From positions 6,510,001-6,574,000 of the forward strand of contig NC_090133.1 of NCBI RefSeq assembly GCF_040581485.1: DNA of 64,000 bases, written 5' to 3'. A program made the translations under genes and the position numbers. The notes under the pieces were generated by a model. The model ran no database searches. It had not been told where the DNA came from and was given only the letters and a program-made list of their open reading frames with translations. This document shows positions 1 through 11,989 of the stretch, piece by piece (the first letter of the stretch is position 1; each line of letters opens with the position of its first letter). The DNA is from Linepithema humile (Eukaryota > Arthropoda > Insecta > Hymenoptera > Formicidae).

Positions 1-1345
1 TACGAAGGGGCGAAATAATAATAATAATTGTTTTCGCTAACCGTTCGAAACGCAATGTAGGTATGCACGTTATTACGTGTTTACCGGATACTTTCAATAA
101 ATTACTCTCCCCCCTTCCGCCCGTCCTGAACACCGAATTATTAATTATCAAAAAGAGGGCTATAACAGGTAATATTGTTATAACACGGCTATTACGGAAC
201 AATTTCGCGGTATAACTGGCAGAGTTCGCGGGTGAAATTGTGCAACGACGCTTATTCACTTAAATCGCGCCCATCCTGGCCACGGACTTGCGAGAATTCG
301 TCCAACGATGTCTACATAGTTTCATGATGTGCAAAAGCACCCGAGTCTTGCGTATGAATTTCCCTGAGTTATTTCGCAAAACTTCCAGCAACACTGAGCG
401 CCGCGTGCAGAAAGTGACGCAAGAGATTCGCGCGAATGCTGCCGCGTATAAAATAAAATAAAATGGACATAAGTATGATAATTCTGTAACACATATGCCT
501 GCGAAATATTTTTGTTTCGCGCGAAACTCTACACTGTTTCTCTCTCCTTTTAGTTTCTCCCCACAACGGGAAGAAAATGAGAGACGTGACTCTCGCGGGT
601 GAAATTGCAATTACACCGCCTGACTTCCAAATTTTCGGGTACGTACGCCGCGGTACGAGATGCATCACCCTTCCGGTTAACCGTCCTTGGAGATAAACGG
701 AAGCAAAGTGAAAGACAGATGCGGGACGGGCGGGAAAATATGTACCCTTTTTGTTTTCTTCTTTCTTCCGGTGCGGAAAATAGGGAAAAATTTCGTCCGA
801 GACTGTGCGCGCGATACGATTTATCGTCGAAGCAAACTAAAGGAAAGGTGAAGAGGGCACGAACGTCGAGCTGGGCTCCATAAAGGGTTCCCTCGCGTAT
901 CATAGATCACAAGCTCGGGAAGATTACAGTCATACGTAATCTCCCCGACAAGCTGTACAATTTTCTGACGCGCGCGGCTAGGTATGGTCCTCCGGCGCCG
1001 TTTACCCTATGGATACAACGTGAATATCCGCGACACGAGGAATTGTTAGACGCTGTAAAACGAGCGAAGCTTCTAGCGACGCGACAAATGTTCGCCGAGC
1101 CGACACGCGCCGAGTCAACACGTTATCCCGTCCGTCACGATGAGATCGCATAGCGGGATCACGGGAATATTCTAATCGCGCACGACAATGCGGCAGAATT
1201 GCTCGTGTAATCCCGAATATTTGATAGATGTCGTTCCGCCGTTTGGGACTCGGCCGAAGGAACTGCGCGAAATTCGACGCGACAAGAGCAGAAAGCCATC
1301 GCTGATCGATCACAGTCGACGGCGGTGCATCGGGAAGACTCTCTC

Positions 1346-1390
<45 letters not shown>

Positions 1391-2262
1391 CTTCCCCGCG
1401 TGTACGACGGGAATTATAGCCGCAAGAGGGTTGCTCGCCGCCGACAATCGCGATAAATTATTGGGAGATCGGGGGAACACGAGATAGCGTCGTGGTCGGC
1501 AGATTGCATGCGGTCAATGGCTGACGCACTGGCACGACAGTAAATTTTCCGAGTGCACCTCGTTCTCCACGGATGGCGAGCTTCGGACATTGTCACGTAC
1601 GTATGCAGAAAAGATTGGACGTACAAATAACACTTTTCTCGCTGCAGACGCGTCTTATTATCGCGATATATCAAATGTAGTTGTCGTTTTCCCGCGAGAA
1701 ATATGTCAATCCGATAAATATCTATGAAGAACGATCGCGAGTAAAGTTTCCTTTAAAAAAGTTTGATATATCTCTCTCAGCTGAAATAACAATAAAAACA
1801 CAAATCAATTCCTACAATTATAGTATTACAAATGTAAAATTATAGTTAAAAAACAGATTGGAAATATAGTATAATAAACGCGAAACTGAAAAATAAAAAG
1901 TGAATTAAAAATATATCGAATATATACCTGATGACGTTATAGCTTTCATTTTACGCGTCGGTTTTATGATAGCATTCGTATAGCGCTGAAAATCACGAAG
2001 AATGAAATAATAAAATCGTATTACGCACATCTGGTACATAAATGTCGCGCCGCAGCCGAAATAATACGTCGAATATTTTCGAAGCGAAAATAAAAACAGC
2101 CGGATCGAAGCCAGTGTGGTTTTAATTTTCGTTTTTCCGCGCCGTTTATCGCGGTGACGATATCGCGCTGCCATGATTTCTTCCCGTCGCCGATATCAGC
2201 TGTGTCGCTTCATTAGGCCGGGCAGCATGAAAACGTCGTTAGGATGGTATTACGGCGCGGGG
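1..2262. other. Non-coding stretch, no gene seen
   Basis: Only short, overlapping open frames on both strands, none resembling a known protein. The stretch holds a CT-rich microsatellite (see 1340-1397). If unc-13 continues to the left, this is part of a very long intron. Confidence 0.5.
1340..1397. repeat. Pyrimidine microsatellite: C run plus (CT)n
   Basis: A run of 12 C between short CT units, followed by a long (CT)n with a few T interruptions. Typical simple repeat; no gene context. Confidence 0.95.
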
Positions 2263-2355
2263 GTGCAAAGATAAAAGGGGATACAGACGCGGCCGCAAAA
2301 CGCCCGAATGTGCAAAGATAAAAGGGGTACAGACGCGGCCGCAAAACGCCCGAAT
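2263..2355. repeat. Tandem duplication, about 47 bp x 2
   Basis: Two adjacent copies (2263-2309 and 2310-2355) begin gtgcaaagataaaagggg and end cgcccgaat. They differ by a single missing base. Each carries a GCGGCCGC palindrome. The near identity points to a recent duplication. Confidence 0.97.
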
Positions 2356-5300
2356 TACGCTAATACGTCTGTGCGCCTCCGCTATTTTTCTCGTGTTCGA
2401 CGAAAAGTGCTGAAATTCGCGGTTGCGTCATCCGAGGACCGGTGAGGATGATAATGGGCTTTATGTATATCTCGCGTCCTCGTTCTTCGCGCGCTTCAAG
2501 CCGCAGGAGATTAATCATTTCCTAATATCAGTGTCAGCTTAGCAAATTAGCCTCGCGGCCCTTGTCCGTCTGTCTTTTTTTCTCGTAGATTTCGTGATTA
2601 CACGCGATCGTAATTTTTATACGAGATAATTAAAATGAAAAATGTATTGTTCAACGTACCTATTGTTAAGGAAAACGCTCTAGGGCGTTAATGAGCAAAG
2701 TACGCAAAAGTATTGGAGACTTTAACGCTAGTTTAAAAGAAAGACGACCGTTAATTTTGATATTCTATTAAAATGATTTTTGTAAAGTAAAGTATTTTTA
2801 TTAAACAAAAATAATAATACAATAATAATAATGTAATAAATATAATAAAATAATATCAAAATAATACTAAATATAATAATAATCAACAAAATTTTGAAAT
2901 CAAATAATTCTTAAATGATCAATAAAATTGATATCGTAGCATATAAATTTTTCACGAAACAATTACTGTTATTGCATCTGTGTATTCATTTTCACAGCGC
3001 GTCGACTATCGAATGGCTCGGCGCGATACCCCTCAGATCGATGCCTAACAGCGTTAAAGGTAATTGAAAAGTGCAGCTCGCGCCGATAGAATCATACCGA
3101 TAGAAGCTCTAGCTACGTTCGAGATAGGAGAGTGCACTTTCGTTGCAGCGTTCATCGCGGCGATGCAGCTGTCGCCGTCGATGCGCACGACGGCGTGCAT
3201 ATATCCTCTTCCGGTCTCCCGTTTCGAATTCTAGCACAGTTATATTATATCGAACTGGCCGTGTGTGTGCAATGTAATCGTTTGGCGGCAAACGGAAACT
3301 AGAATGCACCGTCATAGAGATAGAGAGTGGAATGAGAGGTCAACGATGTGCAATCTGCGGGACGCGCACGGGGCTCCCGAACAGCATACGTTGAAGCCTT
3401 TTGATCTCCCAGGTTATTCTCATACTAGTGTGCACGCTAGCGAAAAACAACGAAGAGACACGCAAACAGCCGCATCTTTTCTCTATATAAGATGAAGAAA
3501 TACGGCATGTCTCAGCTCAATTCTCCTTTAGCCAGCGGGGCTTAGAATATGAATCGTGGAGAACAACTCCGACGTTGTCGCGTCAAATCAGAACGTAATA
3601 ATCCGAGAAAATGCAAGAATCAGATTTCTCCGTTGCTATTTGTATATTCAGGTGGGTAATATTTCAGTGACTACTCACATTTTGATGCTGCATACGAAAA
3701 TGAGCTCTTATCTGCGACAATATATTATGTATATTTTATGACCGACGAAAATTGAACATGTCGAAATTATAATGTTTTCGATCGTCGACTGTGAGAATAG
3801 AGACCTCCTCGCGTGGAAAAATGTATCGGAGACAGCGATTGGAAACCAAATGCATTTCGGACTGCACATAATCGAAAGAATATTTCATTTTTGAAATTAT
3901 TATTGTGAGTTATAAATTCTAGCCAATTTCGTGAATTCCGAGCGCATTGGATTTTGAGATCCGTAATGCGCTTTCGCGCAATAAATTCGTTTCTCCCACA
4001 ATGGCGAGCTTCGCGGCGGAATACAAAATCAATGAAAACTTTTCATACATGCCAAGCGTATTTCTGTTACGGTTTCGACGCGTTTGATACGTTTATTCCG
4101 GCGCGACGTATATTGAAATTTCGTCAATGCAACATCTTTTGTAACGTCTGGTTCCCGCCAACTCCACTCGGCTGCTGCATCATTAATCTATCGAGCTCCG
4201 ATGCATTGTTGCGAAATGATTTATCGAGTTTATTGAAAGGAAAGCCGGTATTCCGCGATAAACTTTATCACAATATTTTGTTCGGACGTATAGAGAGAAA
4301 GGAAGGAAAGGTGGAGAAAAGATAGTTTGTCGTTATTACAGCAAATGTCGTTATAACATTAGCTGTATAAGGAGTTATGATACGAAATATGATCTCATGC
4401 CCGAAATTCATGGCTCCGAGGCGCCGAGAGTTCCCAGCGGATATACGATACCAACCGCGAAACGTGACCTCGTGTCGGCGAAACGGTTTGCAGTCGTCAA
4501 AATCGCTACATGAAGACTGAACGTGTCGCGATAGTTGCAAGATTCTCATACGAAATAATGCGCGATTGTTCCTCATTGACGGCGATAAAGCCGTGATAAT
4601 AGAAGATTCAAATTTACGACTCGCGAGGCGATATAAATTCGACATCTATCTGCAATTGTAAAATCAACGCTATAACGTTCAGATGCAAAACGAAAAGTAA
4701 ATAACGAGCGACCAACAAACCGGTATTGATTTTGTGGAGTGTGTTGTTGCAAGTCGGCATTGGAAATACGAGACATTTTTGTGAGGAAAAAAAAATAGCA
4801 GTTGGTAACAGCTCGAAGTTTCCTCTGGAATTTAGATGTAAATTGAGAAGGTAAAATGCGAATTGCGTAATAACGCTTTTGACGCAACATTGAAATTAAG
4901 ATAAACGCCACTTACAATTAACGTCGACGCGTTGGATTAAGGGAAACGACCGCTTTTGAAAGTAAGCAGCTGCTGAGTCCTTAATGACTCGCTGTCGGAA
5001 CATTTCGGATCTGTGAAATATTACTGCGGAAGTGCTACGAGCCGACAGTAGTAATATCCCACAAAGATAAATTGCCGCAAATTGAAATTGTTCGTCACTA
5101 TCAATTTTTGTACTATTATAAAAGGACGACGCGCAGTGTAGCAGCGTTTCCTTAAATAATCGGACGGCTTCCCGGAGGTCGTTAGATTCTCGCATAATTA
5201 CGTCGATGACTCGTTACGTTCGGCTGCCGTTCCGCTCGTATAAAATTAGATAGCGGCGCCGGGGAACGTGGAATAAAATTCAAATGATGCGGCGCCACCA

Positions 5301-5692
5301 TGATCCGGCGTTCCCTAAGTAGGACGGTCTTTAAGCTCGGAGCGTCGTCGAGTGAAATAAAAGGGTCGCCATCGGCGACCGGATTATTCCACGACAAGAG
5401 TGTCCCGGGTGGTGCAATTACGAAATACGCAGCGAGTTTATCCGCGACGCCGGAGAGACCGGTACTGCGGTAAGAACAAAAGGGAATGGGGAAAATAGGC
5501 CACGACTGTCACGACCGCTGACAATCCAGCGATTCTCGCCAAGTTGTAAAAATAACTTGAAACAAGAACGCAGCCATTTCGCTAGGAAAACATTATTCCC
5601 GATTTGGATGAAATTTATATTCCCCGACCGGAGAGCTGGATTGCGGTAGTGTGGAATTCTGGAAATCGAGTAATATAGTTTAGGCGAACGGC
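2356..5692. other. Non-coding stretch, AT-rich in part
   Basis: No supported coding region. About 2804-2884 is a degenerate ATA/AAT-rich tract. The remainder is unremarkable sequence with short chance open frames. Confidence 0.5.
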
Positions 5693-5708
5693 GGGGGGGG
5701 GGGGGGGG
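5693..5708. repeat. G16 homopolymer
   Basis: Sixteen consecutive G on the plus strand. Length is prone to sequencing and assembly error. Confidence 0.95.
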
Positions 5709-6980
5709 CGAGCTCGAGAAAACGGTGTAAGTGGAGAAGTAAAAAAATTTGAGAAATAAAAAAAGGCGCCTTTCCGCCTCGGGAAGAGTTATTTCTTCGC
5801 GACTTCAAAGGTTTCCCGCAACAAATTGTGCTTCCCGCAAATACAATGACGTGTTGCCATCTCTGCATTCCCGTCATTGTTACAGAAGCCACACAAAAGA
5901 TCCATCTCGCCTGCCATTCAGTTTCCTGCGGACATTTGTGATTGTATTATCGCGACGCGATTAAAGGCCATCGGTTGCAGAGACGACTTTTCGCCCGATA
6001 AAACAAACTCGAGTCAGGAGTCAGTCAATTCCGTCGTATCGGGACAAATTGAATCACGTCCGATTCACTGCTCCCGATCAATTTCGCGCGCGCTACAGAT
6101 TCTCGCACGAAAATAATCGATTCCGCCTGCAGTCGTTGATCGACGGCGCCCGTCGGGAAAAATTCGCCCGGCGACCCCGGAATGCACGTCTATTGCGCGA
6201 AAAGTTTGCCGTCTCGGTGGCGAACTTCCGGCGCGAAGCGGGTTGCGATATCGTTGCACACATCTCGTATTTGAAGTAACTCGGCCTTGACGTTAAGGGA
6301 GACGACTTTCCCGTCGTCTCGAGTCTGGAGTAAACTCGAGCGATCGACATGAGAAGAGGTCGAGCGAGAGAGAGAGAGATAAAGCAGGATCGGGAGCAGT
6401 ACGAGAGGGAATCGGGAGACGGGAGTGCGAGGAGGAAAGATTGCAGAAAGAGGACCCGATAAGAGAGAGGCTGCTGAAAATAGTGGATCGTTGAAGAAAT
6501 AAAGGAAGCAGGAGTGGTGGGACAAGAGGGAGGGCACGGACAAAAGCGGGCGGGAGACGGAAAAATGAGCGGGGTGGAGAGCGGTGGGGGAAGAGAAGTC
6601 AACGACTCGTGAACCCTTCGCATCGATTGCAAATATTTAAAGCACGAGGTCAGAGAGGAGTGACAGGCGAGGTGAAAATGTGATTTTGAATATTCCACGA
6701 CGCGCCCGCGTTGACGCTCGAAGGGCGGGATTGTTCGCACGGCGAGAGACAACGTAGCGTTCTGCGATCGGCCGCTCGCCGCTTTCATCGAAGACGTCTG
6801 GCGCTGCATATAGACGAGCGGCGTTAACGTCGCGCCAAGTTCGCAACTCAATTTTCATCGTGGAAACGCCTACGTCTCTCTTCGGTTCGTCGCATCTTGA
6901 TCGATAAACGTGCACGCGTGCAATCGCGGGCATAGGCAATTCAGCCTCGCATGTATCATATCTTGATTTTCGCACAATTG

Positions 6981-7010
6981 CGACGTACCGCGGCGTACCG
7001 CGGCGTGCCG
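6981..7010. repeat. Short tandem repeat, 10 bp x 3
   Basis: Three consecutive decamers: cgacgtaccg, cggcgtaccg, cggcgtgccg. GC-rich, with CCGCGG palindromes at the joins. Confidence 0.9.
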
Positions 7011-7877
7011 CGCTTCCGACTTCTCCGCGCGAATATGATTTCGCGCGGAAAAATTCCGACGCGGCGAATGGAATTGCGCTCGGTGCAACTGTACAGCCGA
7101 ATGCAACGACCGGATCGTCTACCGTGTAATTAGCCGCTCTGGCAAAATTGCGTCATGTCCCCGATCCATTCGTTACGCGCTAATACACTCGAATTGAACG
7201 CTCAGCCGTAGTAACGCGTCGAGAAACGCTACTGAGTTTTAATTACTGCTTAATCGATCTGAAAAGTGACATTATACACTGTATTTTTAATGCGCTAAAA
7301 GTAGCACGGTGTTATTCAGCTCACTGTAGCATGCTGCTCATCTGCATATTACTTATCGCGTATGTCACGATATCACGAGTATCACGAGTCGCATTAGACC
7401 GCTGCCGATCCTGCAATTTGCATAAAACACTAAGGGCGAATCGAAACACATCAAAGTCAACGCCACAAAATCTGCGAACGTACAGCCGGGCATCGCTGTC
7501 ACATTGGCGAATTCGAAAATATGCCAACAAGTGTTTTGGCACGCTTCCGCACGCTTGCTTTTAACGCCAAAGATGATTATGAACAAACCAACGTTGAAAT
7601 AAAACCTTAAAAATTTTCGACATTTTTCAATTATCAAAAAATTTGCACTACCGCGCGCACCGGTGTTTACGCGTGATCGTAGTTATCGATTACAATCCTA
7701 CCAGAAGAGAGTCCAAAAATTGAGCTGAAACATTTCTATAACGTTATTGCGCACTGAGCTGTAATATATTTTACACTCTGATATTTGCTTTGAATTTTAT
7801 AGCTTTTATTGTTGATTTTTAATTTAGAAATTTGTTTTTGTAGCATGTTTGCTGTCTTTGAACAAATTTTATATTGC

Positions 7878-7898
7878 AAAAAAAAAAAAAAAAAAAAA
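7878..7898. repeat. A21 homopolymer
   Basis: Uninterrupted poly(A) on the plus strand. It could be a retroposition tail, but no adjacent element or target-site duplication was recognised. Confidence 0.95.
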
Positions 7899-9700
7899 CG
7901 ATTTAACATTTGTACTATTTTTTTTATTCTTTTGCATATTGCGAGTGTAAAGTACATCCGTAGAATCGTTTTATTCTACGAACATTGAGGCCAGTCGATC
8001 GGAAGATCCAACTGGCTTGCTAAGTGCTATTCCGCGCCACCTTGCCGCGGGCATTCAGAGGAAATGACCACAGAATGATCATCGTGTAACGGAGAGATCT
8101 TCTGTTCGGGCAAACCGACTGTCACGTAATTGAGATCAACGATGCGGAAGAACGAAGCGGATGACGACAAAAGGAAACGTCGGGGAAAGAAAGGAGCAAA
8201 AATATCGGTATGATCGCAGTTACTCCGGCCGCAAATTGCAGTTTAACTCGCGTCGTGGCAGCCCCGATTATCAGTTGTAAGTACGAAGTAATAGCGTGTC
8301 GTAAACTTCTCATCGCAAAGTCTTCAGAGAGCGATTGCGTTTGCAATAAATAAAGACGCTTCCCGAATCCGACGGGAGTCGAGTTGCGTTTCCGTTACCA
8401 CGTCACGTAACTGTTACAAGATATTCTTGAACAAACGTTACAATTTCGTGCTGCCTGATTAGGATGGAATATAAATAAAGTACGCGGCGGGTAATTAGTA
8501 CCTCATTAAGAGAAACGTAAGTTAATTTGGTTCGTAATTAATTAGTGTTTAGCGCGCAATTCGAGAAGTCATAAATTACTTCGCATGAAACCGGTGCGCG
8601 GCGCGGCAATATTACGCGATTCATTTACATTTGCGTCTTTCCGCCGTGCTATTGCATCCTACATTTTTCTCGAAACGATGAATATGCTGTGCAAATGTTA
8701 TTCTTCGCTCGCGAACATTAGGACGGCGCCCGAAGGCGGGCGTGACAGCGACAAATGTATGGAGCTCCATTGTGGAAACCTATTGTACACGCGCGCGGCA
8801 ATAATCGGCCGCGGCGCGGCTCGTTTTGTTCTTTCTTCTACAGTTCCGTGACAGCGGGAGGGAGAAACGCCGGATATACAGCATCGAGATTCAACGTGTA
8901 TCGCGCGCATATCGGGTGCACGCAGGCCAAATAAAAGTTTGCGGCGAACCAAGAAGCACGTTACGCTACTCGAAAGCGTCGCGTTTTTCAATCCCCATCT
9001 ACAATTGCATATCTCGAAGTTTAAGCTTTTTGACAAGCCGTATATCAAATGTCACTGGCAACGTCACTCAAATTTTTCAGCTTTAAAAGTGCTTTTTTTT
9101 CCCCCGTTTATCAATAATTAAATATCACAGCTGACAATTTTTCGAAACTAATAAAATTTAATTAACTGGCAGTTTTCGCTGTCATAACAATTTTGTATCG
9201 ATAATCTGGATATTGAATAACAACGAGGATATAAAATTATCACCATGGAAACTGCTCGGGCGTGTTACAAAAATATAAGTCATTCTCTTACCTTCGATGC
9301 GTGATAAACGGCGCTCTAGCTTTCGAGAAGGAGATTTTAATACCTTATCAAACCAGGTACGATCATTGTTGAAGTTGCGGGCCGCGCGACCCGTAGCACT
9401 TTACACGTAAATATAAGTTTATAGGCCGTTTACCGAGTTTAGCTTTCGTTGTCGATACTTAAGAGAGGTAGATTTAACGGGGAATTACAGATAAACCAAC
9501 TTTAACATTTATAATAATTGAATGGCGAAACTTTAACACGACGATTAAATAGTAATTGACAACATTCGTTTGGTCGTTAAGCGTCACCCTTTCCTCACCG
9601 GCTCTCTTATGTTTCTTTTATATTACTCTCGTCAACGACGTGGATGTATGTACGCGTACACGTTTATATTTATAGATTTTCTTCCTTACAATACGGCGAA

Positions 9701-9721
9701 TATATATATATATATATATAT
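9701..9721. repeat. (TA)n microsatellite
   Basis: About ten TA units in an otherwise mixed-composition segment. Confidence 0.95.
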
Positions 9722-11989
9722 CTCTCAAATTTAGAACAAACGGTAGATTTTAATCACTTCACACAAATTAGCATTATTATTCAGAAGAGAATTATGTTAT
9801 TAGTAGTATTACATTAGCGATGATGTTAAATTGTTAAATCAACATAGACCAGTTTGTAATTCATCGAGAGCAAGTGCTGCTCCTCTCTCGCCCGATTTTA
9901 TCCCCTCCGCCCGATATGTCACGAGATGTATCACTCATTCACAATGCTGGCCCCTGCGTACATCCAACTGGATTCGTATCCTCGCGATTTCACGAGTTCT
10001 TCTTCTCCTCCCGCTACTGTAACTTTGCCGGTCCGTCGTCGCGGTTCTTGCAGTTACTGCACAATCTTCCCTACTTTTTTTTTTTTGTTATCAACACTAG
10101 TGAAATAACACTGAGATTTTAGAGCACCTTTAAACTTGACTCTTCCTGTCGTTACTCGCGCTCACACGTCGTAGGAATCTCTAAAACGTTACGCCGGATC
10201 GTCACTGAAAGCACAAACACACGACGCTCACCGTCATATAATTCGCTCATACCGGAAACGGTGATAGTCTTCTCCTGACACGTGCACGCATCTTACTCCC
10301 GGCTTTATCGTTGCCAATCGTAGGAAGGAAGCTTGTTGTCGCGTGCGCGTTAAACGGCGATGTGTCGCGAGAACATAAGATGGATAGGCTTGCGGGATTC
10401 TATCTTTGCCCACGTAATATTCCGCGTTTTAGCATTCGGAAACTTGGAATCTGCGTGCACTCGCACGACTAATCGCGGACGGATGCGTCCGTAAATAGAC
10501 AAATGAGCCCATTAGCGCGTTTCAATATTTCAAGCGGATTCTAAGTTTGCCTTTGCAGTCTATGGGGAACGTTTCGCGTGTAACTTCATTACGGGATCCG
10601 TAACTTCCGTTACGAAAGACGTACATTAAATCTCGCGTAATCAGGAAGAAAGTTTCTGGGAATTATTTTATTACTTTGTCCATTCGATCGTGTGAAACTT
10701 ACCGGATTAGCAAATTTGCATTTCGCTTCATTCTACGAGACTTGCGAAGTTTCGCGTTTGTAACCCGATAGTTTACGTTATTACAAACAAGCTTCAAGCG
10801 GAAGACGCAGGTAGCAGTTCCTTGACCCGAAATATAATCAACTCCCTCGAAAGAAGTAACTAGATTTCGGTCTTCCTTCTTGCTGCCTCGTAACTGTTAC
10901 GTTAATTCTGAAGAAATTAACTATTTCTCGTGACGCGAGAGTAAAAGAACGGTTGTGTGTGTGTGGAGATCTCTATTTAGCTAAGATTAACAGTCCATTT
11001 TATTTTTATATACCGCCAATAAAGTGAGAATTTTTATACTTCTGCCCCATCTAGTAGCTATAGTCTACGAGAAGTTCATTGACGGCCGTATTGTACGGTC
11101 GCGTTCTGTACATAGCTTTATCCTAGTTTAGAAATAGGCAACAACATTAAACGTGAAGAAAACTTGCATTAAAAATGTATGCCGCATTTTGAATTGAGAA
11201 GCGCGTATTGATTAACGTAAGAGAACGTATCGCCGGATAAAATTTCTTTAAAATGCGATTACGCATAATGCACTTGATCAATTTTCATAAAGCTTTCTGC
11301 GAGTTTACAGCTACGCGTAAGCGAGAAATATTGTTGATCTATCTATCCGTTGTAAAAATTTTTTTTATCGAGGCTTACTATTCATGATAGAGAGATTTTT
11401 GTGTGGTTGCAGGAGACTCATCCGCGATATCAATTTCCGCAACGCAAAGCCGTAGTAGAATTTTATTACGTTTGATTGGAAAATTGGCCTGGGTTTTGAC
11501 TGCAAGTACGCAATTCGTAAAAGTACAGTCCCGTTGAGGGTATGCCTGTTCGCTTTTTTTTTGCGCAGACTGTGCGAATCCGGAAAGCCTATCATCTGTT
11601 TGCCTAACGTATCGATCCTTGGATATAATCGACCAATGTTTTTTCAATACAATATCTATTATTATTGTTTTATCTGTCTTGCTCGGAATTTCGAAAAACC
11701 GGTCGTGCAAAATTATTCGACTAAAAATAAAAGCGAAATTATAAGTAGATACATTTGCTGCATTTCATTTGTAAATGTTTAATTCGCGTGCTAATTATAA
11801 CGAATATTTTTTCGCGAAGAATTCAATTTACGTGCGATATTTATTTATGAGAAATGTTCATTGGATTTCAGTCCTTCCGGTGTTAATTAATAATCAACGC
11901 TAATCGATTTCGGTAGCTATATCGCCGAGTCATGCCGGAGTAACGAGTTCACTCTATTTTCTCGTATCTGCAAAAAAATATCCGGGAAA

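Larger units (their letters stand above)
5709..11989. other. Non-coding stretch, no gene seen
   Basis: Contains an A21 run (7878-7898), a (TA)n tract (9701-9721) and three decamers of pattern CGRCGTRCCG (6981-7010). Open frames here, including a 252-codon minus frame at 6093-6851, are rich in Ser, Pro and Arg and resemble nothing known. No splice-bounded exon of unc-13 type was found on the minus strand. Confidence 0.5.

Noticed and set aside
6093..6851. 252-codon minus-strand open frame
   Set aside because: Ser/Pro/Leu-rich without a domain. It overlaps open frames in two other phases and has no convincing splice borders.
7878..7898. A21 run as the tail of a retroposed element
   Set aside because: No element body, target-site duplication or reverse-transcriptase remnant seen beside it.
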